From positions 3,972,001 through 4,036,000 of the forward strand of contig NZ_CP117425.1 in the NCBI RefSeq assembly GCF_030687295.1: a stretch of 64,000 nt of DNA. The letters run 5' to 3'. Under the pieces are notes generated by a model. That model did no database searches and was not told the DNA's origin. It saw nothing but the letters and a program-made list of their open reading frames with translations. Made by a program: the position numbers and the translations under genes. Shown here piece by piece: positions 33,888 through 43,604 of the stretch (positions within the stretch are counted from its first letter, which is position 1; each line of letters starts with the position of its first letter). This DNA is from Pseudomonas beijingensis. GTDB taxonomy: Bacteria; Pseudomonadota; Gammaproteobacteria; Pseudomonadales; Pseudomonadaceae.

Positions 33888-35998
33888 GCCGGGAGCTCCG
33901 TTGGGTAGAGATTATGCTGACGGGCCACCACTTGTTCGATGGTTGCCCGGGGCAGCACGCCGCTGTCCACCAGGTAATCGCCGATCCGGCCGTGGTGCTG
34001 CGGACGATATTGCAACATGGCACGGCTGAACTGATCGCGGTCGAGCAGGCCCATTTCGATCAGCAAGTCACCCAGCAGCGGCGCACTGGCATTCGGTACG
34101 GCGTGGCCGTTGCGTGCGGGCAACTGGCGCAACAAAGCGAGAATTTCACTTTCCCTGGCGATCAGTTGCACCGGCTCGCCGCCCAGTTCGGCGCTGACCT
34201 GCTGCAAGCCTTCGTCGGAAAGCGGATTGGCGACGGCGATCTGCTCCCGGCCTTCGCCATTGGGCCCCAAGGGAATCGCCCGCCAGCGCAACGCAAACTC
34301 GCTGGTCAGTGACGAGGTTGAGGCCGCGGTTTTTTCGGCCACGTCGAAGACCCGGGGCAGGTCATTCTGGAACGCGATGGCTTCGGCCAGGGTTTCATCG
34401 TCCAGCCAGCCGTTATTCAGCAGAATTCGCCCCAGCGGCACATTGCGCGACTGCTGTTCATCCAGGGCGCTTTGCAGGTGGGTGTCGGTAATAGCCTGCC
34501 AGGACAACAGCACGCTGCCCAAGCGGCGCGGCGCAATGGCGACCAGGTCGGTGGATGGGAAGTCATGCATGGTCTTGTCCCAGACCAGCTTGCGGTTCAT
34601 CACCTTGCCCACCAGGAACATGCGCCAGGCCCGGGCGGCGGCCATGAAGTTGACGAAGTTGCCCACCAACATGCGTGGGATCGACAGCAAGCCGTGCTGC
34701 CAGCCGTACAACACCGTGGTGAAGTAGTAGCGATGCAGGATTCGCCAGGCCAGGGCAACGCCGTTGGCCAGCAACAGGTATTTGATTACGCTGCTGGTTT
34801 CAAAAGGCGTTGGGAAACTGACGTCCCACAAACCGCTGTTGCGCAAGATGATCAGGCCCAGCAGTTGCACCAGGATCGCGTAGGCAATGATGCTGATGAA
34901 CGCTGTCACTACCCCCTTGCGGTCGCGAAACAGCAGGTATCGGTTGGCCAGCGAACCATTCCAGCCCATCTGCTCCCAGCCTTGCAAGCCGATGCCCAGG
35001 GTCCAGCGGGCCTTTTGCCGGAAGGCGGTGCGAAACGTGTCCGGGAAAAACTCGCGCACGCACAGTGGCATCGTCAGGGTCGATTCGTAGGGTTTGCGGA
35101 ACCAGGATTTGCGCAGCACCCGGAACTGCACGGGGAAACGTACGAAGATCGCATTCATGCCCACCTTGGCCAAGCGCGCGCCCACGTCGTAGTCCTCGGT
35201 GAGACTGTCGGTGTTGAACGGCTGGTTTTCGGTTTCACCGGCCAGCACTCGCAGGGCGCGATGGGAGAAGCAGGTGCCGACGCCGGCCGAGGGCACGGTG
35301 TCGGTCATGCTTTCACGCACCACCAGATCCTTGCCATGCCATTCGGCGAACTCGTCCATGTAGACACCCGCCACCCATTCGTACCAATTGCGCTCCAGAG
35401 ACACCACCGGCAACTGGATCATGTCCTTGCGCGGCAACAGGTAGTTGAATAGACGCAGTTCAAGCGGATGCAGCACGTCCTCGCTGTCGTGCAGGACGAC
35501 GCCGGCGAAGGTCATGCCATGGGTTTTCTCATGGAGGAAAATCGCCTGGATCACCCAGTTCAAGCAGTCGGCCTTGCAGGTCGGCCCGGCATGGGGCACT
35601 TCCACGCGGTGCAGTTGTTTGTAACGCCTGCGCATCCGCTCGACTTCGTCGATGGTGCGCTGGTCGTTGATGTACGTACCAACGAAGACCACGTAGTTCT
35701 GGTAGTCGAGTGTCGAGACCATGTTCTCGATCATCGGTGCGATGACGTCGTATTCCAGCCAGGCCGGCACCATGATCGCCAGGGGCTGTTCGTCCCGGGC
35801 CAACAATTGCTCGACGGTCAGTGGCCGGTAGCGACGGTTCACGGTGAACTTGCGGTACAGGCGACGAGACCAGTACCACAGGTCAATGATCAGATCGTCC
35901 AGGCTGGAGATCAGGATCAGTACCGCGACCACGATGGTCGCGGCTTCCAGGTAGTTGTAGTAGTGGGCCAGCCAATAGGGCCAATAAAGCGACGTCAT
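33884..35998 (-). CDS. nfrB: NfrB-like inner membrane glycosyltransferase with C-terminal MshEN c-di-GMP domains
   Basis: A 704-residue family 2 glycosyltransferase. An N-terminal membrane segment (residues 18-32) precedes the catalytic domain with HDSED (170-174), TED (267-269) and QKARW (328-332), the processive synthase set. Several membrane segments follow at about 365-460. The tail holds four copies of the MshEN c-di-GMP motif in two tandem pairs: RLGSVLLSWQ and PLGRILLNNG (492-544), then LLGDLLIEMG and RIGDYLVDSG (641-694). E. coli NfrB makes a ManNAc-containing glycan under c-di-GMP control through such a domain. Expected product: a ManNAc polymer exported through NfrA. Confidence 0.85.
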   Translation of the reverse strand: MTSLYWPYWLAHYYNYLEAATIVVAVLILISSLDDLIIDLWYWSRRLYRKFTVNRRYRPLTVEQLLARDEQPLAIMVPAWLEYDVIAPMIENMVSTLDYQNYVVFVGTYINDQRTIDEVERMRRRYKQLHRVEVPHAGPTCKADCLNWVIQAIFLHEKTHGMTFAGVVLHDSEDVLHPLELRLFNYLLPRKDMIQLPVVSLERNWYEWVAGVYMDEFAEWHGKDLVVRESMTDTVPSAGVGTCFSHRALRVLAGETENQPFNTDSLTEDYDVGARLAKVGMNAIFVRFPVQFRVLRKSWFRKPYESTLTMPLCVREFFPDTFRTAFRQKARWTLGIGLQGWEQMGWNGSLANRYLLFRDRKGVVTAFISIIAYAILVQLLGLIILRNSGLWDVSFPTPFETSSVIKYLLLANGVALAWRILHRYYFTTVLYGWQHGLLSIPRMLVGNFVNFMAAARAWRMFLVGKVMNRKLVWDKTMHDFPSTDLVAIAPRRLGSVLLSWQAITDTHLQSALDEQQSRNVPLGRILLNNGWLDDETLAEAIAFQNDLPRVFDVAEKTAASTSSLTSEFALRWRAIPLGPNGEGREQIAVANPLSDEGLQQVSAELGGEPVQLIARESEILALLRQLPARNGHAVPNASAPLLGDLLIEMGLLDRDQFSRAMLQYRPQHHGRIGDYLVDSGVLPRATIEQVVARQHNLYPTELPA

Positions 35999-36010
35999 CG
36001 AAGGGTACCG

Positions 36011-38224
36011 TTACTGGCGATTGCGACGGGCGCTACGGCCTGCCAGCAACAAGAGGAGGAACAGGATAATGGCGCCTGGAATCAGCCAGAGCAGCGACGG
36101 TTTGCGCCAGGCATCCAGCCCCTTGGGTTCCTCGCGGCCGATCAACAGGCTGCCGCTGGGGTCCTGGGTATCGAGGATCGCCACGGCGCCGTTGTTGCCC
36201 AGAATCGCCACGTCGCCACGGGTCAGCACGATTGGCTTGGCCAGGCTTGGCGGCTGATTGCCCAGGGTCCGATAGACCAGCCCGTATTGGCCCGAGCTCT
36301 GCACCACTTGCAGCGAGGCCAATTGGTTGAGGGGCTGTATGTCCAGCAGCGCTTGGTCCTTGTGGTTGATGCGCAGGCGACCCTGCTCGTCGACCTGGAC
36401 CGATTCCTGGCTGCCCTTGAGCGCCAACTCGAAGGCCAGGAAGGCTTTGTCCGGGCTGACGACGGCTTTTGGATCAGCGCTCACCTTGAGCTGCGCTCGC
36501 AGCGGCGATACACCGCTGGCATCAGCCACCGCAATGACCCGCGCCAGGCTGCTGGCCGGTTGGTCGAGGTAGGCCTGGGGCACCAGGATCTGGGTGTCGG
36601 CGGCGAAGCGTGCGGCCAGGCCGGAGAAATCGTCGTCCAGCGAGGTTTTTTCCACGACAATATGGCTGGTCGGCAGGACCGACACTGGGAAGGCTTGCGG
36701 CGTTTCCAGGCAGCGGTCGCTGACCGGCTGACGTTGGAACGACACGCGCAATATGTTCTGCGACCCCAGGGCGTAACGTGGGATATGGGCCTGGATGCGT
36801 TGCGATTCACCGTTGGGGGTCAGTTGCTGCGCACCAATCAGGAAGTCATTGAAAAACAGTGAAGCCACCGGTGCCGTATCGGAAGCCCCCGGGGCGGCGG
36901 AGACGTCCACCACGGCCGTGACGGGCAGGCGACCGTCATAAGCGACACTGCCCAGGGGAAACGTAGTGCTCCAGTCGAAGCGTGACGCCACGTCGAAAGT
37001 GCCGGGGGCGCCGCCCAGTCGCGACAGGACCACACGGCCGTCTTCGCTCAACGGCGTTTGCGCTTCGCTCACGGTCAATTGGCGACTTCGCGCCAGTTTG
37101 CTCCAGGCCGTACCGAGCAGGGACAAGGCTTTGCCGGTGGATTCTGGGGCGATCATCAGCACCGGGCGAGTGCCCAGCAGGGCCAGGCGTACGTTGTCAG
37201 TGCCGGCGCCTGCGAGTGCTGCGTTGATGTGCTGTTCGCGCCACTGGGTCAGTGCGCTGGCCGCAGTCGTGTCGAGTCCCTGGACCTGGCTTTGCAACGC
37301 GTCCAGGGATTGGTTGATAGCTTTGAGCAGCGCAGGCTCGTTGATCGCCAGGTCAGCCTGGACGTTCGGGGTCTGGCCTAACACCAGCAGTGCGCCGATC
37401 TCGGCCGGGTTGGCCAAGGTGTGCGGGCCTTTGCCATTAAGGCTGGCGAAGGCCGGAATGCTCAATAACTCGGCAGGGATGTGCAGGTTGCCCAGGTCCA
37501 CGCTGTCTTGCACGGCGGGGAAGGGCAGGATGCGGCTGTGTTTGCCGATGCGCTCCAGCGCCACGCCCAGGCGCCAGGCTGAATCGTAGCTGGCGGCGGA
37601 CAATGAACCGGGCGCAACGAGAATGCCGGGCTCGCCGGGCAGGGCCGCCCAGGCCGCACCGACGTCGCGCAACTGGCTGGCGTCGTAGCTGTAGTTCAGG
37701 CGTGTTTCAGGTTGGATGCGCAGCACATTACCGATGACCCGATCGTCTTCGCACAATGGTCGAGACACTATCGAGGACCAGGCAACGCCCAGGCGCACCA
37801 GACCGTTGTCACGTGCGGCCTTGTCGACGCCGAGCCTGGCGCTGGCATCGCCTTGTGCCTCGCTGAGCCCTTCGGCACGCACCGGGTAGCCGTCGAGGGA
37901 CAGCAGCAGGGTGTTGCGGCCGCCTTCGCCATTGAGGTAGCTGGCGTCCAGTTGCAGCGTCGCGTCTTCGAGGGTAACGCCGGCGGGGACCGGCAGGTAG
38001 AGCTCGCGGCGGGCGTCGCTGGCGCTCAAGAGGATCGGCGCCGTGATGCCCAGGTCGCTCAAGCGAACCTCACGTGTCTGGCGGGTATCAGCGTTGAGTC
38101 GATGAATGGCCTGGGTCAGCGGGCTGTCCGCGGCCAGGGCAAAGGTCGGCATGAGCGCGAGCAGGCTCAAGCCACAGGCAAGGGCGCTGAGCGCACCCGT
38201 AGGGATGGCAACGGAAGGCTTCAT
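36011..38224 (-). CDS. BcsB-like periplasmic, membrane-anchored exopolysaccharide subunit
   Basis: A 737-residue protein with signal peptide (SALACGLSLLALMPTFALAA), a long periplasmic body and one C-terminal membrane helix (LLWLIPGAIILFLLLLLAGR) with a basic tail. This is the architecture of BcsB, the cellulose synthase partner, with jelly-roll carbohydrate-binding and flavodoxin-like parts; a BcsB-like segment is LPVPAGVTLEDATLQLDAS near residue 77. It is 12 bp before the nfrB-like gene and should guide the growing glycan from the synthase to NfrA. The E. coli nfr operon, as I know it, has no such gene. Sequence identity to true BcsB looks low. Confidence 0.75.
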   Translation of the reverse strand: MKPSVAIPTGALSALACGLSLLALMPTFALAADSPLTQAIHRLNADTRQTREVRLSDLGITAPILLSASDARRELYLPVPAGVTLEDATLQLDASYLNGEGGRNTLLLSLDGYPVRAEGLSEAQGDASARLGVDKAARDNGLVRLGVAWSSIVSRPLCEDDRVIGNVLRIQPETRLNYSYDASQLRDVGAAWAALPGEPGILVAPGSLSAASYDSAWRLGVALERIGKHSRILPFPAVQDSVDLGNLHIPAELLSIPAFASLNGKGPHTLANPAEIGALLVLGQTPNVQADLAINEPALLKAINQSLDALQSQVQGLDTTAASALTQWREQHINAALAGAGTDNVRLALLGTRPVLMIAPESTGKALSLLGTAWSKLARSRQLTVSEAQTPLSEDGRVVLSRLGGAPGTFDVASRFDWSTTFPLGSVAYDGRLPVTAVVDVSAAPGASDTAPVASLFFNDFLIGAQQLTPNGESQRIQAHIPRYALGSQNILRVSFQRQPVSDRCLETPQAFPVSVLPTSHIVVEKTSLDDDFSGLAARFAADTQILVPQAYLDQPASSLARVIAVADASGVSPLRAQLKVSADPKAVVSPDKAFLAFELALKGSQESVQVDEQGRLRINHKDQALLDIQPLNQLASLQVVQSSGQYGLVYRTLGNQPPSLAKPIVLTRGDVAILGNNGAVAILDTQDPSGSLLIGREEPKGLDAWRKPSLLWLIPGAIILFLLLLLAGRSARRNRQ

Positions 38225-38263
38225 TCAGGCAAGTCTCGATCTGATAAGGGGAATAGCAGTTGT

Positions 38264-39530
38264 TCAGTTGAAATCGGCGAGCAGCTCGCGTGGCTCGGAC
38301 AGCGACCGATAGACGGGCTGCCGTTGGGCAGGCAGCGGGGCCACGACAAAGTCGTCGACCGGGGCGGCCCATCAAGGTATCGACGATGCGTTGGCTGGCC
38401 TTGCCGTCGCCATAAGGATTGGCCGCTTGTGAGGCGCGGCGCCATGACGCGTCATCGTCGAACAGCGCATCCACGCCGGCGATGATCGATGCCGGCGAGG
38501 TGCCGACCAGGCGCACCGTGCCCGCCGCCACTGCTTCCGGGCGTTCGGTGACGTCGCGCATCACCAGCACCGGTTTGCCCAGGGACGGCGCTTCTTCCTG
38601 CACGCCACCGGAGTCGGTGAGGATGACATGGGCGTGTTGCATCAGGCGCACGAACGCCAGGTAGTCCAGCGGCTTGATCAAATGCACATTGAGCAACTCG
38701 CCCAGTTGCTCGGTCACCGGGCCCAGCACGTTGGGATTGAGGTGCACCGGGTAGACGATCTGGATATCCGGGCGCTGGGCCAGGTGGCGCAGGGCCTTGC
38801 AGATGTCGAGGAAGCCCTCGCCGAAGTTTTCCCGGCGGTGGCCGGTCACCAGCAGCAGTTTGCGTCCGGTCTGCAGGAACGGGAACTGTTGGTCCAGTTC
38901 GCTACGCAACCGGGCATCGTCGTTGATGCGCCGGGCCGTCAGTTGCAGCGCGTCGATCACGGTGTTGCCGGTCACCAGGCAACGGCCTTGCAGGCGTTCC
39001 CCCAGCAAGTTATCGCGGGACTGTCCGGTGGGGGCGAATAGCAGATCGGCGCCGAGGTCGATGCACCGTCGGTTCATTTCTTCCGGCCAAGGGCTGTAGA
39101 TGTCTCCGGTGCGCAGGCCGGCTTCCACATGGCCGACGGGGATGCGTCGATGGAAGGCGGCCATCGAAGCCACCATGGCCGACGTGGTGTCGCCGTGAAC
39201 CAGCACCCGATCCGGCCGGGTTTGTTCCAGCACCGGGTCGATGGCGGCGTACAACGCGGCGGTCAGGGAGTTGAGAGTCTGGTGCGGCGTCATCACGTCG
39301 AGGGTGAAATCGGCCTTGAGCTCGAACAGATCCAGTACCTGCTTGAGCATGCTCTGATGCTGGCCGGTGACGCAGATCAGCGACTCGATGCCCGGTTCGG
39401 CGGCAAGGGCCTTGACCAAGGGCGCCATCTTGATGGCCTCCGGACGGGTGCCGAAGATCGAGAGGATCCTGATGCGTGGATGATGAGTTGCGATGACGCC
39501 CTTCCTCGCGCAGTTTGCTGCGCCGCACAA
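38264..39530 (-). CDS. wecB: UDP-N-acetylglucosamine 2-epimerase, frameshifted near the 3' end, start uncertain
   Basis: The enzyme makes UDP-ManNAc from UDP-GlcNAc. Signature stretches are all present: ILSIFGTRPEAIKMAPLVKA, VTGQHQSMLKQVLDLF, VHGDTTSAM, GHVEAGLRTGDIYSPWPEE, VTGHRRENFG and LTDSGGVQEEAPSLGKPVL. At 38361-38364 one base too many (GGGG on the plus strand) disrupts the last 30 or so codons; removing it gives GRPVDDFVVAPLPAQRQ and a stop at 38264, 39 bp before the BcsB-like gene. No ATG lies close to the conserved start. The TTG at 39530 is used here, although GAGGAAG sits just before an ATC at 39494. It supplies the sugar precursor for the nfrB product. Confidence 0.8.
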
Positions 39531-39639
39531 CAGCCCGCCCGGACGCGATGGGGGCGTTCGAGCAAACAAGCGATTTAAGTTAAGTTGGCCCGGTGTCAGA
39601 CAGCGGCTTGACGTGCACAGGAAGTGACGTAGTGGCATC

Positions 39640-40414
39640 TTGAAGTTCGGGGCGGAGAATTAATAGCACCAAACATCGTGAGCGCAAAGGTTTATATGAA
39701 TAAGTTGATTAATAATTTTTTAAAGGTGTTTTGGTGGTGGAGCAAAGGTTGGATTTCTGATTTTTTTAACTTCAATTAGCTATTGATATTAAAGGTATTT
39801 TTTGTATTTTCGTGCCTGTTTAATACTCGATTGATACTAAAAGGCGTGGCGCCGTGATTTTTTTGGCGCCTTATTTTACGTTGTTCCCAAATGCGGCGTG
39901 CCACTGGAATGACGCCTGTAAGTCGTCGTGGTAACGGCTTTAAGAACTAATGAGTTGGTCGCGAACTTAATTATCTATTGAAAGTTCAATTTATTTTGAG
40001 TTTTTATATTAAATAAAATGGATCCATTCCAAATGCAAAATCCCACTAGGCACAGTCGTTACTTGCAATAAGAAAGTTACGCCGATTGGATTGCTCCTAA
40101 GCCAGGTACCCATTAGTCGTCGAAGCCTCCCGACCGATAATCGCACGCTTTGTGTGGTGCACCTGCCTGGGTTATTGACCAAACTAACCGGGTGGTACAT
40201 TTTAGCGGCACCTGTCTTGCCCATCGTGGCAAAGACCATAATAAAAATAGAGGAAACCCCATGCCCATTCGCGCGCCCCACGCTTTGTCCTTGATCCATC
40301 TTTCTAACGCATCCCCCAGCCTCCCAGGTTCGATCCGATAGCGGTCCAGTGCTGTTGCAGAAGTTATCGCGCCAGTGGGACGTGGGCGCTCGACAAGCCT
40401 CGGAGGTTTCCAAG
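39640..40414. other. AT-rich spacer before the exopolysaccharide operon and the TRAP operon
   Basis: About 775 bp without a convincing gene. From about 39660 to 40030 the DNA is strikingly AT-rich for this genome, with runs such as TTTTTTAA and AATAATTTTTTAAAGG. It should hold the promoter of the leftward exopolysaccharide operon. From 40040 on, composition returns to normal. A 26-codon frame (MPIRAPHALSLIHLSN) starts at 40261 after GAGGAAACCCC and could be a leader peptide of the TRAP operon, but I have no further support for it. Confidence 0.6.
39848..39877 (+). terminator. Possible hairpin in the AT-rich spacer
   Basis: GGCGCC at 39848 and 39865 can pair across a T-rich loop, followed by TTATTTT. 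It may end transcription, but no gene on the plus strand runs into it. Confidence 0.3.
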
Positions 40415-40975
40415 ATGACAAAAGTCGTGGATCTGTATTTCAAGCTGCTGAAGCTGCTGATCGTGTTGTGCATGGTCGCGATGATCGTGCTGGTGTTCGG
40501 CAATGTGGTGCTGCGCTATGCGTTCAACTCGGGCATCAGTGTGTCGGAGGAGCTGTCGCGCTGGTTCTTCGTCTGGATGATTTTTCTCGGTGCCCTGGTG
40601 GCGCTCAAGGACCGTGCCCACCTGGGCATGGACAGCCTGGTCAAGCGCTTGCCGGCGGTCGGCAAGCGTATCTGCCTGGTCATCGGCCATCTGCTGATGT
40701 TGTACATCTGCTGGCTGATCTTCAGTGGCAGTTGGCAACAGGCGGCGATCAACCTGGATGTAGTCGCCCCGGCGTCGGGATTGTCCATGGCGCTGTTCTA
40801 TGGCGCCGGCCTGGTGTTCGGCGCCAGTGCTGCGCCGATCCTGCTCTACGAGCTCTACCTGGCGCTGTTCGGCAAGCTGGGGGATGACGAGCTGGTGATG
40901 GTCAAGGACAACGACGCCGAGGTGATCACGCATAACGCCGCCACCGCTGACCCCATCAAGAGTACCCACCCATGA
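40415..40975 (+). CDS. dctQ: TRAP transporter small membrane subunit
   Basis: A 186-residue protein with four membrane segments (LLIVLCMVAMIVLVFGNVVL, WFFVWMIFLGALVAL, LVIGHLLMLYICWLIF and MALFYGAGLVFGA). NVVLRYAFNSGISVSEELSRWFFVW is the typical DctQ signature. I start it at the ATG at 40415 after CGGAGGTTTCCAAG. The stop overlaps the dctM start by 4 bp. With dctM and dctP it forms a TRAP uptake system driven by sodium, usually for C4-dicarboxylates or sugar acids; the substrate is not evident. Confidence 0.88.
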   Translation: MTKVVDLYFKLLKLLIVLCMVAMIVLVFGNVVLRYAFNSGISVSEELSRWFFVWMIFLGALVALKDRAHLGMDSLVKRLPAVGKRICLVIGHLLMLYICWLIFSGSWQQAAINLDVVAPASGLSMALFYGAGLVFGASAAPILLYELYLALFGKLGDDELVMVKDNDAEVITHNAATADPIKSTHP

Positions 40976-42252
40976 CACTGGTTATTTTCCTCGGGTCCTT
41001 GATGGGCAGCATGGCGCTGGGCATGCCCATCGCGTTTGCCTTGCTCGTGGTCAGCGTGGCGTTGATGGTTTACCTGGATCTGTTCGATGCGCAAATCATT
41101 GCCCAGAACCTGCTCAACGGCGCGGACAGTTTTCCGCTGATGGCCGTGCCGTTCTTCATGTTGGCCGGCGAAATCATGAACGTCGGTGGCCTGTCCAAAC
41201 GCATCGTCAACATTGCCATGGCGCTGGTAGGGCACAAGCGCGGTGGTCTCGGTTACGTGGCGATCATCGCGTCCTGCCTGCTGGCCTCGCTGTCCGGTTC
41301 GGCCGTGGCCGATGCGGCGGCCCTGGCGGCGCTGCTGGTGCCGATGATGGTGTTGGCCGGGCATAACCGCGGGCGCTCGGCCGGCCTGATCGCCGCCGGC
41401 AGCATCATCGCGCCGGTCATTCCGCCGAGCATTGGCTTCATCGTCTTTGGCGTGGCGTCCGGGGTGTCGATTTCCAAGCTGTTTCTGGCCGGTATCGTGC
41501 TGGGGCTGATGCTTGGGGCTTCGCTGGCCGTGGCTTGGTGGTACATCTCTCGCAGTGAAAACGTCGAGACACCGCCCAAGCGTTCTCGTGCCGAAGTGCT
41601 GCGCACGTTGCTCGACGGCAGTTGGGCCATGGGCCTGCCCTTGATCATCATCCTGGGCCTTAAATTCGGCATCTTCACGCCCACGGAAGCAGCGGTGGTC
41701 GCGGCGGTTTATTCGCTGTTCGTGTCCCTGGTGATCTACCGCGAAATGAAAGTCAGCCAGTTGTACGAAGTGATCCTGTCTTCGGCCAAGACCACCTCGG
41801 TGGTGATGCTGCTGGTGGCGGCGGCCATGGTTTCATCGTGGCTGGTGACCATCGCCGATCTGCCGGGCCAATTGGCGGAGCTGCTGGCGCCGTTCATGGA
41901 CAACCAGACCTTTCTGCTGCTGGTAATGATGGTGCTGATCATCCTGGTGGGCACGGTGATGGACATGACTCCGACCATCCTCATCCTCACCCCGGTGCTG
42001 ATGCCAGCCGTCATCCAGGCGGGGATCGATCCGGTGTACTTCGGCGTGCTGTTCCTGATCAACACGGCCATCGGCCTGATCACACCGCCGGTGGGCACTG
42101 TGCTCAACGTGGTTTGCGGGGTGGCCAAGCTGGACTTCGAGGAGATCGTGCGTGGGGTGTGGCCGTTCATGCTTGCGCAGTTTGTGGTGTTGTTCCTGTT
42201 GATCCTGTTCCCGCAGTTGGTCCTGGGGCCATTGAAATTTTTTACCGGATAA
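40972..42252 (+). CDS. dctM: TRAP transporter large membrane subunit
   Basis: A 426-residue protein of about 12 membrane segments. Family signatures are PFFMLAGEIMNVGGLSKRIV, AGSIIAPVIPPSIGFIVFG and the mirrored second half with LIILVGTVMDMTPTILILTP and NTAIGLITPPVGTVLNVVCG. Length is normal. Start overlaps dctQ (ATGA). It forms the translocation path for the ligand delivered by DctP. Confidence 0.92.
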   Translation: MTLVIFLGSLMGSMALGMPIAFALLVVSVALMVYLDLFDAQIIAQNLLNGADSFPLMAVPFFMLAGEIMNVGGLSKRIVNIAMALVGHKRGGLGYVAIIASCLLASLSGSAVADAAALAALLVPMMVLAGHNRGRSAGLIAAGSIIAPVIPPSIGFIVFGVASGVSISKLFLAGIVLGLMLGASLAVAWWYISRSENVETPPKRSRAEVLRTLLDGSWAMGLPLIIILGLKFGIFTPTEAAVVAAVYSLFVSLVIYREMKVSQLYEVILSSAKTTSVVMLLVAAAMVSSWLVTIADLPGQLAELLAPFMDNQTFLLLVMMVLIILVGTVMDMTPTILILTPVLMPAVIQAGIDPVYFGVLFLINTAIGLITPPVGTVLNVVCGVAKLDFEEIVRGVWPFMLAQFVVLFLLILFPQLVLGPLKFFTG

Positions 42253-42302
42253 CACTGGTGCTGTTAGCTCGACCTTAAAAACAATAACGATCGGAGAGTG
42301 AC

Positions 42303-43324
42303 ATGGGAAAACTGATGAAAACCCTGCTGGCCGGCGCGTGCGCGACGGGCTTGCTGTTGACCGGCGCGGCCAGCCACGCGGACGAGATCCGCGAACGAAC
42401 CCTGCGGTTCGCCTTCCAGAACGTCAAGGAACACCCCCAGGGCCAGGGCGCACAGAAGTTCGCCGACCTGCTCAGCGAAAAGAGCGGCGGCAAGCTCAAG
42501 GTCCGCCTGTTCCCTGGCGGTACGTTGGGCGGTGATGTGCAAACGGTATCGGCGTTGCAGGGCGGCACACTGGACATCACGGTGCTCAACTCCGGCATCC
42601 TGGCCGCCCAGGCACCGGATTACGCCATGCTCGATTTTCCGTTCCTGTTCAACAACGTAGAGGAAGCTCATGCGGTCATCGATGGGCCGGTCGGGCAGAA
42701 ACTGGCGGCGCAACTGGACAGCAAAGGGCTGGTAGGGCTGGGGTTATTGGGATCTGGGTTTTCGCAACCTGACCAACAGCAAGCACCCGGTGACCAAGCT
42801 TGAAGACATGCAGGGCCTGAAGATTCGCGTCATCCAGTCGCCGATCTACCTGGAGACCTTCTCCGCCCTGGGCGCCAACCCGGTGCCGATGGCGTTCCCA
42901 GAGGTCTACACCGGCCTGGAGCAGCACACCATCGACGGCCAGGAAAACCCTTTCACGGTGATTGAGGGCAACAAGTTCTACGAGGTGCAAAAGTATCTTT
43001 CCGTCACGGGGCATATCTTCAACCCGCAGTCGTTGATCATCAGCCAGAAAACCTGGAACCCGCCTCAACGACGATGAGAAAGCGCTGATTCGCGCGGCCG
43101 CGGCCGAGGCGCAAGCATTCCAGCGTGAAGTCACGGCGGCGAGCATGGACAAGGCCAAGGCCACGTTGGCGGCTGCGATGACCGTCAACGAGATCAGCCC
43201 AGCCGAGAAAGATCGCTTGCGTGAGCGGGTGAAACCGGTGGTCGACAAGTTCGCTAAATCCTTGGATGGGGACCTGGTGAAGACGATGTATGACGAGATT
43301 GCCAAGGTGCGTGCCGCCCATTGA
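42303..43324 (+). pseudogene. dctP: TRAP transporter substrate-binding protein with two frameshifts (possible sequencing errors)
   Basis: A periplasmic binding protein of about 340 residues when repaired, with a signal peptide (TLLAGACATGLLLTGAASHA). The first break is at 42744-42745: dropping one T gives LGYWDLGFRNLTNSKHPVTK. The second is at 43059-43061: dropping one C gives KTWNRLNDDEKALIRAAAAE, then an intact C-terminus to 43324. Typical DctP features are present, such as GGTLGGDVQTVSALQGGT and VIQSPIYLETFSALGANPVP with the substrate Arg in KIRVIQS. Downstream there is a terminator hairpin. If the breaks are real the TRAP system would be inactive. Confidence 0.8.
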
Positions 43325-43350
43325 GTTGAAGTCACACCCTATTGGGGGAT

Positions 43351-43383
43351 GAAGGGCGTCGGAGCAGTGTCTCGGCGCCCTTC
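43351..43383 (+). terminator. Hairpin after dctP
   Basis: GAAGGGCG and CGCCCTTC pair around an inner GGAG/CTC stem, 26 bp after the dctP stop. There is no strong T run, only TTCGTT. Spacer 43384-43604 shows no gene. Confidence 0.55.
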
Positions 43384-43604
43384 GTTGCGTCTGCGACCGA
43401 ATTTTTCCAAGGCATGAACCAGAGATGCCGCCTTGCCCTAGGAGCGTATTGGCGTTTGTAGAACAGTCATGGCCGGTCTCGATGCCCTGGTCATGCCTCC
43501 AGACTTGTTAGGCTATGGCACGCTCATCTCGTTTTCATTTTGGAGCGGCAGGACTAATCAGGCCATGGCACGCATGCGCGTGGCATATATCAAAGGAGGT
43601 TCAC

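Noticed and set aside
40261..40341. A 26-codon plus-strand frame before dctQ as a real gene
   Set aside because: Has a fair ribosome site, but no family, no conservation evidence and no regulatory codon bias; mentioned only as a possible leader.
40009..40503. Minus-strand frame in the TRAP upstream region
   Set aside because: No homology, no ribosome site, runs over the dctQ start.
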